Assembly (NCBI RefSeq): GCF_000011365.1
Contig: NC_004463.1
Location: forward strand, 1,054,001-1,118,000
Source: Bradyrhizobium diazoefficiens USDA 110
Lineage (GTDB): Bacteria > Pseudomonadota > Alphaproteobacteria > Rhizobiales > Xanthobacteraceae
DNA: 64,000 bases
Direction of reading: 5' to 3'
Both the position numbers and the translations under genes were made by a program. Under the pieces are notes generated by a model that saw only the letters and a list, made by a program, of their open reading frames with translations, did not search any database and was not told the origin of the DNA. The first letter of the stretch is position 1, and each line of letters opens with the position of its first letter. Of this stretch, positions 37,701-47,900 are shown in pieces.

Positions 37701-38648
37701 TCAATCCGTGTACCGGATACGCGGGTCGAACACCGCATACAGCATGTCGACGATGAAATTCGCGCTGACCACCACCACGGCGATCAACATCACGAGGTTC
37801 TGCACGATCGGATAATCGCGCCAGCGGATCGCCTCGACCAGGAAGCGTGCGACGCCGGGGATGTTGAACACGGTCTCGGTGACGATCAGGCCGCCGATCA
37901 GGAACGCCGCCTCGATCCCGATCACGGTGATGACGGGCAGGATCGCGTTCTTCAGCGCGTGCTGGTAGTTCACCGCGGCGTCGGACGCACCCTTGGCGCG
38001 CGCGGTGCGGATGTAATCCTGCCGCAGCACCTCCAGCATCGAGGAGCGGGTGATGCGCATGGTCAGCGCCGAACTGCGGAATCCGACCACCATCGCCGGG
38101 ATGCAATAGGTTGCAACCGCCTCCCCAAAACTCTGGGGGTTCGGATTGAAGAGCGGCATCTGGCCGAACATCGCCACCGACGCCGTGAGGACCAGCAGCC
38201 CCAGCCAGAATGACGGCAGCGACAGGCCGGAAAGACTGACGACACGCAGCGCGTAGTCGAGCCGCGTTCCCTGCTTCACCGCGCTGATGACGCCCAAGGG
38301 AATCCCGATCGACGCCGAAAACAGCAGTGCCAAGCCGGCAAGCCGCGCCGTGATCGGGATCCGCGGCAGGATCTCCTGAAGCGCCGGTTTCTCGGAGACA
38401 TAGGAGTAGCCGAAATCGCCGCGCAGGAAGCCGCTGATCCAGTGCCAATATTGCACCACCAGCGGCTGGTCGATGCCGAGCTCCTTCTCCAGATTGGCCT
38501 TGTCGGCGGGATCGACATAGCCGGCCGCGGCGAACAGGATGTCGACGATGTTGCCGGGCACGATGCGCAGCAGGAAGAAGATGACGACCGAGATCCCGAA
38601 CAGGGTCACGAGCATCAGGAACAGGCGCCGCACCAGATAGGCAAACAT
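37701..38648 (-). CDS. dppB: Peptide-type ABC transporter permease (DppB-type)
   Basis: This 315-residue membrane protein is the first permease of the operon. It has the DppB N-terminus (MFAYLVRRLFLMLVTLFGISVVIFFLLRI), in which a helix is followed by a large periplasmic loop and then five helices. The coupling loop DYIRTARAKGASDAAVNYQH contacts the ATPases. It begins 30 bases after the binding-protein stop, in the same operon, with the family D repeat following its own stop. Confidence 0.92.
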   Translation of the reverse strand: MFAYLVRRLFLMLVTLFGISVVIFFLLRIVPGNIVDILFAAAGYVDPADKANLEKELGIDQPLVVQYWHWISGFLRGDFGYSYVSEKPALQEILPRIPITARLAGLALLFSASIGIPLGVISAVKQGTRLDYALRVVSLSGLSLPSFWLGLLVLTASVAMFGQMPLFNPNPQSFGEAVATYCIPAMVVGFRSSALTMRITRSSMLEVLRQDYIRTARAKGASDAAVNYQHALKNAILPVITVIGIEAAFLIGGLIVTETVFNIPGVARFLVEAIRWRDYPIVQNLVMLIAVVVVSANFIVDMLYAVFDPRIRYTD

Positions 38649-38678
38649 CCCGCGCCCTCCCGTCGAACCGTTAGCGCG

Positions 38679-40277
38679 CTACTTGTCCATCCAAACGTCT
38701 TCGTACCGGTATCCATTATAGGAGCTGTTCGACATCACCGTCACGCCCTTGACATAGGGCTGCCAGCAGCTGCCGGTGCGCGCGTGAAAGATGATCGGGC
38801 GCGCGACGTCCTCCTGCAGCTTCTTGTCGATGTCCCACACCAGCTTCTTGCGTTTGGCGATATCGGTCTCCTGCGACTGCACGTCGAACAGCTTTTCGAT
38901 CTCCTTGTTGCAGTAGTTGGTGTAATTGCGTTCGGAACCGCAGGAATAATTCTCGTAGAACGACTGGTCGGGATCGTCGACCGCGTTGCCGGTCAGGTTG
39001 AGCCCGAGCATGTAGTCCTTGCGCGCGATCTTCGGAAACCAGTTCGCGGTCTCGACCACGTCGAGCTCGCCGTCGATATAGATGCTCTTGAGCTGGTCGA
39101 TCAGGATCACCGCGGGATCGCGGTAGACCGGAATGTTGCGGGTGGAGATCTTGACGGCGAGGTGCTTGTCCGGGCCGTAGCCGGCCTTCTGCATCAGCTT
39201 CTTGGCTTCCTCGCGGTTGGCGTTCACATCGGGGCCATAGCCCGGAATGGTCTCGAGCATCTCCTTCGGCATGCCCCACAGCCCGTTCGGCTGCGGCAGC
39301 ATGGTGCCGCCGACATCGCCCTGGCCCTCGAACATGATCGAGATGAAAGCCTTGCGGTCGAGCGCCAGCGCCATGGCGCGGCGGATGTCGATGTTGTCGA
39401 ACGGCGGCGAGGAGGAGTTGACGATGATGTTGGTCGCGACATTGTTGGGCTCGACCACGCAGACCGCGTTCGGCGCCTGGGATTTCACGTCCTTGAGCAG
39501 CGGAATGCTCACCTCCGTCGGGAAGGTCATGTCGAACTTGCCGGCGACGAAGGCGAGGATGGCGGTCGAGCGGTTCGGAATGATGGTGAGCTCGATGCCG
39601 TCGAGATAGGGCCGGCCCTCGCGCCAATAGTCGGGATTGCGGGTCAGCTTGATCGATTCATTGGCCTTGAACTCGACGAACTTGAACGGGCCGGTGCCGA
39701 TCGGGTGCGTACGCATGTCGCCGGGCGAGACATGGCAGGGATAGACCGGCGTATAGCCCGAGGCGAGCAGCGCCAGCAGCGAAGGCTGCGGCCGCTTCAG
39801 GTTGAAGGAGACCTCGAGATCGCCGTCGGTCGAGATGTCGTTGACCTGGTCGTACCAGGTCTTGCGCGGGTTCTGCCGGAACTTCTGCTGCGATTTGCCC
39901 ATCAGCATGTCGAAGGTGCATTTGACGTCCGCAGAGGTGAACGGCTTGCCGTCGTGCCATTTGACGCCCGGGCGCAGCTTGAAGGTCAGTGTCTTGTTGT
40001 CGTTCACCCATGCCCAGCTCTCCGCGAGCTCGGGGACGATGGTGTCCATGCTGTTCTGCGCCACGTCCTGCTTGTAGATGACGAGGTTGTTGAACACAGG
40101 CATGAAGGGAACGTTGAGCGAGTAGGTCGCGCCTTCATGGATCGAGGCATTGCCGGGGCTGTCGCGGTGATACATCCGCAGGATTCCGCCCTGCTTGGGC
40201 CCGCCGGCCAATGCGATGGTCGAAAACGCCAGCAAAGATAGCGCCGCCGTCGCGGCAAGCGCCCGCACGCTCCGCAT
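38679..40277 (-). CDS. dppA: Peptide-type ABC transporter substrate-binding protein (family 5, DppA-like)
   Basis: This 532-residue periplasmic protein opens the operon. A signal peptide (MRSVRALAATAALSLLAFST, cleaved near ALAGG) is followed by a family 5 extracellular binding fold. Marks are ELAESWAWVNDNKTLTFKLRPGVKWHDGKPFTSADV and the later HPIGTGPFKFVEF. This family binds peptides, nickel complexes, sugars or opines; the ligand here is not known. The 318-base gap upstream holds the promoter and a family A repeat. Confidence 0.9.
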   Translation of the reverse strand: MRSVRALAATAALSLLAFSTIALAGGPKQGGILRMYHRDSPGNASIHEGATYSLNVPFMPVFNNLVIYKQDVAQNSMDTIVPELAESWAWVNDNKTLTFKLRPGVKWHDGKPFTSADVKCTFDMLMGKSQQKFRQNPRKTWYDQVNDISTDGDLEVSFNLKRPQPSLLALLASGYTPVYPCHVSPGDMRTHPIGTGPFKFVEFKANESIKLTRNPDYWREGRPYLDGIELTIIPNRSTAILAFVAGKFDMTFPTEVSIPLLKDVKSQAPNAVCVVEPNNVATNIIVNSSSPPFDNIDIRRAMALALDRKAFISIMFEGQGDVGGTMLPQPNGLWGMPKEMLETIPGYGPDVNANREEAKKLMQKAGYGPDKHLAVKISTRNIPVYRDPAVILIDQLKSIYIDGELDVVETANWFPKIARKDYMLGLNLTGNAVDDPDQSFYENYSCGSERNYTNYCNKEIEKLFDVQSQETDIAKRKKLVWDIDKKLQEDVARPIIFHARTGSCWQPYVKGVTVMSNSSYNGYRYEDVWMDK

Positions 40278-40433
40278 CCTCGTCCTCCCTGGACAACAGC
40301 CTTTTGCGGCCTGTTGAAGCGACGATAGCGACGCGCGCGCAGCGAGGCAACCGGCAAGGGTGGCGGCGCTCTCGACAATTCGGATGACGGAAGGCCGCAG
40401 GTCTCACTCTTTCACAATGAAAGAGTTCCCCCG

Positions 40434-40563
40434 GCGTCGTCCTGGCGAAAGCCAGGAGCCATTACCCCAGGGAGGTGTTTGGCGAAGATCGTCGTCCGGT
40501 ATTGCGACCTACAACAATCGCGAGATCACGCGGTTTGGGTCCTGGCCTTCGCCAGGACGACGC
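40434..40563. repeat. Family A palindromic repeat (GTCGTCCTGGC type)
   Basis: GCGTCGTCCTGGCGAAAGCC at the left and GGCCTTCGCCAGGACGACGC at the right are complementary. The element fills the middle of the 318-base gap 40278-40595. Apart from the likely dppA promoter on the left side I see nothing else in this gap. Confidence 0.85.
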
Positions 40564-40595
40564 TGAATGTGTGGCGCAGGATTGCCCAAAACCCC

Positions 40596-42146
40596 TCACA
40601 CAATCCGCGACGACTTGTTCCCCCAGTACCGGTCGCGCAGCAGCCGCTTGTACAGCTTCCCCGTCGGCAGCCGCGGCAATTCCTTCTCGAAATCGACCGA
40701 GCGCGGCACCTTCTGCCGCGACAGCGATTGGCCGCAGAAGGCGATCAGCTCCTCGGCAAGCGCCTCGCCCGGCACCACGCCCGGCATCGGCTGCACCACC
40801 GCCTTCACCTCTTCGCCGAGATCGGGATTGGGCACGCCGAACACGGCGGCGTCCGCAACCTTCGGGTGCGTGATCAGCAGATTTTCGCATTCCTGCGGAT
40901 AGATGTTCACGCCGCCCGAGATGATCATGAAGGTCGCGCGGTCGGTGAGGTAGAGGAAGCGGTCGGCATCGACATAGCCGACGTCGCCGACCGTGCTCAT
41001 GCTGCCGTCGGCCGAGCGCGCCTCTTTCGTCTTCTCCGGATCGTTGAAATATTCGAACGGCGAGGCGGTCTTGAACCACACCTGGCCCGGCGTGCCGGTC
41101 GGGCATTCCCGCATGTTCTCATCGAGAATGTGGAGGTCGCCCAGCAGCACCTTGCCGACGGTGCCGCGATGGCTAAGCCACTCCTCGCTGTTGCAGGCGG
41201 TGAAGCCGAGGCCCTCGGTGGCGCCGTAATATTCGTGGATGATCGGCCCCCACCATTTGATGATGTCGTCCTTGACGAGGGCCGGGCAGGGCGCCGCGGC
41301 ATGGATCGCGATCTCGAGCGAAGACAGGTCGTAGCGCTTTCGCACCTCTTCCGGCAGCTTCAGCATGCGCGAGAACATCGTCGGCACCAGCTGGGTGTGC
41401 GTGATGCCCCATCGCTCGACGAGCTGGAGGTAACGCTCGGGATCGAACGTCTCCATGATGATGACGGTGCCGCCCATGCGGATCGTGAGGTTCACGGCGG
41501 CTTGCGGCGCGGAGTGATAGAGTGGCGCCGGCGACAGATAGACCATGCCCTCGCGGTAGTGCCAGAGCTTCGTCAGGAAATCGAACAGCGGCAGATTGTG
41601 TTTCGGCGGCTCCTCCGGCAGCGGCCGCAGGATGCCCTTCGGCCGCCCTGTCGTGCCGGATGAATAGAGCATCGCGGTGCCGAGCCACTCATCCGCAATC
41701 GGGGTCTTCGGCAGACCGGCGGTCACTTCGGCAAGGCCGACGATGCGGTCACTCTCGCCGGGACCGTCGGCGACGATACAGAGCCTGATGTCGGGGCAGG
41801 CCTGGATCGCCTCGCGCGCGATGTCGAGCTTCGCCACGGAGGTGATCAGGATTTTGGACTGGCTGTTGACCAGGAGATAGGCGAGCTCGCCGGGCGTGAG
41901 GAAGGAGTTGATGCAGGTGTAGTACAGCCCGGACCGCTCACCGGCGCCGCAGGCCTCGAGATAGCGCGAATTGTTCTCCATGAAGATCGAATAGTGATCG
42001 AGCCGCTTCAAGCCGTGCTTGCGGAACAGGTGCGCCAGGCGGTTGCTGCGCGCCTCGAGCTCACGATAGGTGACGGTCTCGCCGGTCGCCGCCATGATGA
42101 AAGCGGGCTGGAGCGGGCGCAGGCGGGCATGGAGACCAGTGTACAT
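40596..42146 (-). CDS. AMP-dependent acyl-CoA synthetase/ligase
   Basis: This 516-residue ANL enzyme activates a carboxylic acid as an adenylate and passes it to CoA. It has MLYSSGTTGRPKGIL, YGATEGLGFTACNSEEW, the STVGDVGYVDADRFLYLTDR hinge and LPRLPTGKLYKRLLRDRYW at the C-terminus. The DxxxHSAPQAAVNLT stretch and MGGTVIIMETFDPE are usual in this subgroup. ATG 42146 has GGAGG four bases upstream. It follows the iron-type dehydrogenase gene by 18 bases, so an alcohol or keto substrate may be oxidised and then activated by the pair. Confidence 0.88.
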   Translation of the reverse strand: MYTGLHARLRPLQPAFIMAATGETVTYRELEARSNRLAHLFRKHGLKRLDHYSIFMENNSRYLEACGAGERSGLYYTCINSFLTPGELAYLLVNSQSKILITSVAKLDIAREAIQACPDIRLCIVADGPGESDRIVGLAEVTAGLPKTPIADEWLGTAMLYSSGTTGRPKGILRPLPEEPPKHNLPLFDFLTKLWHYREGMVYLSPAPLYHSAPQAAVNLTIRMGGTVIIMETFDPERYLQLVERWGITHTQLVPTMFSRMLKLPEEVRKRYDLSSLEIAIHAAAPCPALVKDDIIKWWGPIIHEYYGATEGLGFTACNSEEWLSHRGTVGKVLLGDLHILDENMRECPTGTPGQVWFKTASPFEYFNDPEKTKEARSADGSMSTVGDVGYVDADRFLYLTDRATFMIISGGVNIYPQECENLLITHPKVADAAVFGVPNPDLGEEVKAVVQPMPGVVPGEALAEELIAFCGQSLSRQKVPRSVDFEKELPRLPTGKLYKRLLRDRYWGNKSSRIV

Positions 42147-42164
42147 CGATCCTCCGGCTTGAGA

Positions 42165-43319
42165 TTATGCGGCGAGAAGCAGGATTTCGCGCAACTGCGC
42201 GGGGCCTTCGATCTTGCGCGGGTTGCGCGGCACCCAGGGCGTGCGCATCGCCTGCTCGGCGATGGCGTCGAAATGCTCGGGCGAGACGTGCACCTCCGCG
42301 AGGCTGCGCGGCATGCCGAGCGAGCGGATGAAGGCGTCCAGCACATCGGCGGCGTTGTGGCCGGGAAAGCCCATGGCGGCGGCCACGATCATCTGGCGCT
42401 CGGCATTGTCGCGCGCATTCCAGCGCATTACCGCCGGCAGCATGATGCAGGAGGTGTAGCCGTGCGGCACGTCGAAGGCCGCACCCAGCACGTAGCCGAT
42501 GCCATGGCTCGCCCCCATCGGCACGCCGGCCGCAAGCGCGCCCATCGACAGCCAGGTGCCGATCTGCGCATCCATCCGCGCGTCGAGGTCGGCAGGATCG
42601 GCCTTCACCCGCGGCAGCGCGTCGGCGAGCATGGCGAGGCCCTTGACCGATTGCGCGTCGGCATAAGGGTGCGTCTCGCGCGAGCAGATCGCCTCGACGC
42701 AATGGTCCACGGCGCGGATGCCGGTGGACAGGAATAGCCATTCCGGCGTGTGCACGGTGATGGCGGGATCGAGGATGGTCGCGCGCGGCACCGTGAGCGG
42801 ATGCCGCAGCATCTGTTTCACATGCGTGCTGCGGTCGGTCACGCCCGCGATCGCGCTGAACTCGCCGCCGGCAATGGTCGTCGGCACGCTGATCTGTCGT
42901 ACGGTCGGCGCGTTCATCTCCGGCGCGACGCCCTTGTGCACGCGGATGCGCTCGATGCCGTCGACATCGTCGATGCCGTTGGCAAGGCAGAGCTGCACCG
43001 CCTTGGCGCCGTCGGTGATCGAGCCGCCGCCGACCGTGACGATCAGGTCGGCGCCCACCTCGCGGGCCGCATTGGCGGCGGCGATCACCGCCTCGCGCGG
43101 CGTGTGCGCCGGCATGGCGTCGAACACGCCCGCACAGCGTGCGCCGAGCGCCTGTCTGATCTTCTCGATTTCGTCGGTCTGCCGGTTCAGCGTGCCGGAG
43201 ACCATCAGGAAGGCACGGCGCGTCCCCAGCCGGTCCATCTGCGCGACGATGGCGCCTGCCGCAGGATGGCCGAAGACGACCTCCTCGATCGCGCCGTAAA
43301 CGACACGTCCCTGGTGCAC
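42165..43319 (-). CDS. Iron-containing alcohol dehydrogenase / maleylacetate reductase-like
   Basis: This 384-residue NAD(P)-dependent enzyme belongs to the group III iron alcohol dehydrogenase superfamily, close to maleylacetate reductases. Features are the nucleotide-binding VTVGGGSITDGAKA, the metal-site histidines in AVDHCVEAI, GASHGIGYVLG and DVPHGYTS, and the maleylacetate-reductase-like SVPTTIAGGEFSAIAGVTD. GTG 43319 is chosen as start: GGGAGG lies upstream, and the 23 extra codons to 43388 show no family sequence. The neighbouring acyl-CoA ligase is probably co-transcribed. Whether maleylacetate or a simple alcohol is the substrate is open. Confidence 0.82.
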   Translation of the reverse strand: MHQGRVVYGAIEEVVFGHPAAGAIVAQMDRLGTRRAFLMVSGTLNRQTDEIEKIRQALGARCAGVFDAMPAHTPREAVIAAANAAREVGADLIVTVGGGSITDGAKAVQLCLANGIDDVDGIERIRVHKGVAPEMNAPTVRQISVPTTIAGGEFSAIAGVTDRSTHVKQMLRHPLTVPRATILDPAITVHTPEWLFLSTGIRAVDHCVEAICSRETHPYADAQSVKGLAMLADALPRVKADPADLDARMDAQIGTWLSMGALAAGVPMGASHGIGYVLGAAFDVPHGYTSCIMLPAVMRWNARDNAERQMIVAAAMGFPGHNAADVLDAFIRSLGMPRSLAEVHVSPEHFDAIAEQAMRTPWVPRNPRKIEGPAQLREILLLAA

Positions 43320-43411
43320 GTCTGTCCTCCCGGACAATTCGTCTTGTTCTTGTAGAGGTAATCTAGCCGAGCCTGCCCCGCCCGTCATGCGCGAAGACGC
43401 TGGCTACTCTT

Positions 43412-43556
43412 CTCCCTCTCCCCGCCTGCGGGGAGAGGGTTGGGGTGAGGGGGGCTCTCCGCAAGGGAGGTGACAGTTGGACTCGCGGAGACTCCCCCTC
43501 ACCCGGATCGCAACTTGCGATGCGATTCGGCCTCTCCCCGCAAGCTGGGAGAGGCG
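43412..43556. repeat. Family D palindromic repeat
   Basis: CTCCCTCTCCCCGCCTGCGG / CCTCTCCCCGCAAGCTGGGAGAGG make the outer hairpins, and GGGTGAGGGGGGCTCTCCGC / GCGGAGACTCCCCCTCACCC the inner pair. It lies in the 403-base gap between the divergent dehydrogenase and efflux genes. The remaining 160 bases before the efflux gene hold no site I recognise. Confidence 0.88.
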
Positions 43557-43722
43557 AAGGAGCGCCATCTCCCTCCCTGTCAACCCATCATCAGGCTAGG
43601 TCCTCTCGCCGAGCGTTGCGCGAGCCATCGTCTTGAAGATTTCATTATGGCAGCCCATCTTGTGTCCCCCGCGGGTAGGCGAGTACCCTGCGTTTTCTGC
43701 GGCTTTTATGCGAGGACCTTGG

Positions 43723-44940
43723 ATGAGCGGACCGGATGGAAGCGAGCAACTTGTCAAAACGCACGATTTCGTTCGGCCGCGGCCTTACGCCATCGCCGGC
43801 CTTCTCGCCGCGGCGTTTGCACTCACCGGTTGCGGACAGCCGACCTCGCAGGCCGCGGCCCCGCCACCTCCGCCGGTGACGGTCGCCCAGCCGGTCAAGC
43901 GCACCGTCACCGATTGGGACGAATTCACCGGCCGCTTCGAGGCCGTGGAGGAGGTGCAGGTGCGCCCCCGTGTCGGCGGTTTCGTCAACTCCGTCGAATT
44001 CCAGGACGGCGCCATCGTGCACCAGGGCGATCTGCTCTACGTCATCGACCCGCGCCCGTTCGAGGCGGTGGCGGAGCAGGCGGACGGTCAGCTCTCCGAT
44101 GCGCGCGCCAAGGTGGAGCTTGCCAAGCGCGAGCTCGATCGCGGCCTCAACCTGGTGCAGACCAGCGCCGTCTCCGAGCAGGTCGTCGATCAGCGCCGCC
44201 AGGCCTTGCAGGCCGCGCACGCGGCGGAAGTGCAGGCCGAAGGCGCGCTCAAGGCCGCCAAGCTCAACATCGAATTCACCCATGTGACCGCGCCCCTCAC
44301 GGGCCGCGTCAGCCGCCATCTCGTCAGCCCCGGCAATCTCGTGCAGGGCAGCGACACCGGCACCTCGACGCTGCTCACCTCGATCGTCGCGCTCGATCCG
44401 ATCTACGTCTATTTCGACATGGATGAGACGACGTTCATCAAATACAGCAAGCTCTGGTTCGAAGGTAAGCGCCCGAGCTCGCGCGATACGGCGAACCCGG
44501 TGCAGGTGACGCTGGCCGGCGAGACCAAGCCCTCGCATGAGGGCACCATCAACTTCCTCGACAACCGCCTCGATGTCTCCACCGGGACCCTGCGCAGCCG
44601 CGCCGTGATCAAGAACACCGATCTGTCGATCCTGCCCGGCCAGTTCGGCCGCGTCCGCCTGATCGGCAGCGCGCCCTACGAGGCGCTGCTGATCCCGGAT
44701 GTCGCCGTTGCGACCGACCAGTCCCGCAAGATCGTGTTCGTGGTCAAGCCTGATGACACCGTCGAAGCGCGTCCCGTGGTGCTTGGGCCGATCGACGATG
44801 GCCTGCGCGTGATCCGCGAAGGGTTGAAGGCTGACGACCGCGTCATCGTCAACGGCATCCAGCGCGCCCGCGTCGGCGCCAAGGTCGCTCCGTCTCCCGC
44901 GCCCGCGCCGGCCGGCGGCAAGCCCGGTGACAAGTCATGA
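43723..44940 (+). CDS. RND efflux periplasmic adaptor (membrane fusion lipoprotein)
   Basis: This 405-residue protein is the adaptor that links an RND pump to an outer-membrane channel. A signal peptide ends in the lipobox LTGC, with lipid-modified C37. The lipoyl domain (PRVGGFVNSVEFQDGAIVHQGDLLYVID), a coiled-coil hairpin (about residues 110-180), beta barrel and proximal domain follow. The start ATG 43723 has GAGGA upstream; an earlier ATG at 43708 has none. It overlaps the pump gene by four bases. It resembles the MexE/AcrA group. Confidence 0.9.
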   Translation: MSGPDGSEQLVKTHDFVRPRPYAIAGLLAAAFALTGCGQPTSQAAAPPPPPVTVAQPVKRTVTDWDEFTGRFEAVEEVQVRPRVGGFVNSVEFQDGAIVHQGDLLYVIDPRPFEAVAEQADGQLSDARAKVELAKRELDRGLNLVQTSAVSEQVVDQRRQALQAAHAAEVQAEGALKAAKLNIEFTHVTAPLTGRVSRHLVSPGNLVQGSDTGTSTLLTSIVALDPIYVYFDMDETTFIKYSKLWFEGKRPSSRDTANPVQVTLAGETKPSHEGTINFLDNRLDVSTGTLRSRAVIKNTDLSILPGQFGRVRLIGSAPYEALLIPDVAVATDQSRKIVFVVKPDDTVEARPVVLGPIDDGLRVIREGLKADDRVIVNGIQRARVGAKVAPSPAPAPAGGKPGDKS

Positions 44941-47900
44941 ACCTTGGCCGCCTCTCCATCAACCAGCCCATCCTGGCGATGGTGCTGTCGATCGTGCTGC
45001 TGATTGTCGGCGCGCTCGCCTATACAACGCTGCCGGTCTCTGAATATCCGCAGGTGGTGCCGCCGACCGTCGTCGTCACCACGCAATATCCCGGCGCCTC
45101 CGCGCAGACCGTGTCCGACACGGTCGCCGCTCCGATCGAGCAGCAGATCAACGGCGTCGAGGACATGCTGTATCTCTACAGCCAGGCGACCTCGAACGGG
45201 CAATTGACGATCACCGTCACCTTCAAGCTCGGCACCGACCTCGACAAGGCACAGGTGCTGGTGCAGAACCGCGTCGCGATCGCGCAGCCGCAACTGCCGG
45301 ACGAGGTGCAGCGCAACGGCGTCGTCACCCGCAAGAACTCGCCCGACATCCTGATGGTCGTGTTCATGCTGTCGCCCGACGACAGCTTCGACCAGCTCTA
45401 CATCTCCAACTACGCGCTGCTGCAGGTCCGCGACCAGCTGCTTCGCATCGACGGCGTCGGCGACATCCAGATCTTCGGCGCGCGCGATTATTCGATGCGG
45501 CTGTGGCTCGATCCCGACCGGATCGCAAATCTCGGTCTGACCTCGACCGAGGTGCTGGCGGCGATCCGTGCCCAGAACGTGCAGATCGCGGGCGGACAGA
45601 TTGCCGAGCCGCCGATCGCCGATCGCGCCTTCCAGCCGAACCTCACCTTCACCGGACGCCTGAAGGACCAGAAGCAGTTCGAGGACATCCTGATCAAGGC
45701 CGGCTCCGACGGCCGCACGGTGCGGCTGCGCGACGTCGCCCGGATCGAGCTCGGGGCGCTGGCGTATTCCACCAACAGCTTCCTGTTGCGCAAGTCGGCG
45801 GTCGCGATGCTGGTGACGCAGCGACCGGGATCGAACGCGCTCGCGACGGCCAAACACATCTCCGACACGATGACGAAGCTCAAGGAGAGTTTTCCAAAAG
45901 GCCTCGACTACAATATCGGCTACAACCCGACCGAGTTCATCGCGCAGTCGGTCCACGAGCTGATCAAGACCATCTACGAGGCCATGCTGCTCGTGGTTAT
46001 CGTGGTGCTGGTGTTCTTGCAGGGCTGGCGGCCCGCGATCATTCCGATCATCGCGATCCCGGTTTCGCTGGTCGGCACCTTTGCGGTGATGGCGGCGCTC
46101 GGCTTCTCCATCAACAATCTCACGCTGTTCGGTCTCGTGCTCGCGGTCGGCATCGTGGTCGATGACGCCATCGTGGTGGTGGAGAATGTGGAGCGCCATC
46201 TTGAGCACGGCCTGAGCCGGCGCGATGCCGCGCTGAAGACCATGGAAGAGGTCGGCGGCGCGCTGGTCTCGATCGCGCTGGTGCTGTGCGCGGTGTTCGT
46301 GCCGACCGCATTTCTGGGCGGCATTTCCGGGCAGTTCTTCCAGCAATTCGCCGTCACCATTGCGGTTGCGACCGCGATCTCCTGCTTCTGCTCGCTGACG
46401 CTGTCACCGGCGCTGGCCTCGCAGATCCTGACGCCGCACGAGGAGAAGCGGCCGCCGGCGAGCTGGAACGTCGTCGCGCGCGGCTGGAATGCCTTCACCG
46501 GCGTCTTCAACCGCACGTTCGACCGTCTCGCGCATGGCTATGCCGGCCTTGCCAATTTCGTGATCCGGCACTCGGTGGTGATGCTGCTAATCTATGTCGT
46601 GCTAATCGGCAGCGCAGGCTGGCTGATCGGGACGACGTCGCAGGGCTTCATCCCGGCGCAGGACCGCGGCTACGTCATTATCTCAGTGCAGTTGCCGGGT
46701 GCGGCATCGCTGGCGCGGACCACCGAGATTGTCCGAGAGATCGAGCGGATCTCGCTGGACACGCCAGGCATTATCCGCGTGGCCGCCTTCGCCGGCTTCT
46801 CGGGCGCGACACGAACGCAGGCCGGCAATGCGGCGGCGCTCTTCCCCGTGTTCGATGAGCCCGAGGTGCGGCTGAAGAAGGGCCTGACCGCGAATGCCAT
46901 CACGGCCGAGCTGCGCAAGCGCCTCGCCGCGATCCAGGGCGCCTTCATCATCGTGATTCCGCCACCCGCCGTGCCCGGAATCGGCACGGGCGGCGGCTTC
47001 ACCATCCGCATCCAGGACCGCCAGGGCCGAGGGCCCGAGCTGCTGGCATCCGCGACCGACGAGCTCGTCGCCGCCGCCCGCAAATCGCCCTCGCTGCTGG
47101 CTCCGACGGTGTTCTCGCCGTTCTCAGCCAACACGCCGCAGCTCTTCGTCGACATCGACCGCACCAAGGCGCAGAAGCTCGGTGTACCCATCGCCAACAT
47201 CAACGACACGATCCAGACCTATTTCGGATCGACCTATGTCAACGACTTCAACCTGTTCGGCCGCACCTACCACGTCACCGCGCAGGCCGATTTCCCGTTC
47301 CGCAAAGAGCCGAGCGATCTCGCGCGGCTGCGCACGCGCAACGCCTCCGGCGACATGGTGATGCTCGGCAGCGTGGTCGACTTCAAGGATGTCTCGGGGC
47401 CCGACCGCGTCGCGCGCTACAATCTTTACGCGGCGTCCGAGCTCCAGGGCGAGCCGGCGCCTGGGACGAGCTCGACCACCGCGCTCAACGCCATCAAGAA
47501 GCTCGCCGACGACACCCTGCCGAGCGGCTTCACCTTCGAGTGGACGGATCTCTCGTACCAGCAGGTCACCGGCGGCAACGCGGGCCTGCTGGTATTCCCG
47601 ATCTGCGTGCTGTTCGTCTATCTCGTGCTCGCCGCGCAATATGGCAGCTGGACCCTGCCGTTCGCGGTGATCCTGATCGTGCCGATGTGCCTGCTAGCGG
47701 CCACCATCGGCGTCCGCATCATGGGGCAGGACGTCAACATCCTCACCCAGATCGGCTTCGTCGTGCTGGTGGGACTGGCGGCGAAGAACGCGATCCTGAT
47801 CGTCGAGTTCGCGCGCGACATCGAGAACGAAGGCAAGCCGCGGTTGGAGGCCGTGATCGACGCCTGCCGCCTGCGTCTGCGGCCGATCCTGATGACCTCC

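Noticed and set aside
38442..40241. 599-codon plus-strand frame opposite the dppA-like gene
   Set aside because: Antisense shadow; the opposite strand carries a clear signal peptide and binding-protein fold.
44676..46346. 556-codon minus-strand frame across the RND adaptor and pump genes
   Set aside because: Antisense shadow rich in D, H and R; the plus strand has a normal RND pair.
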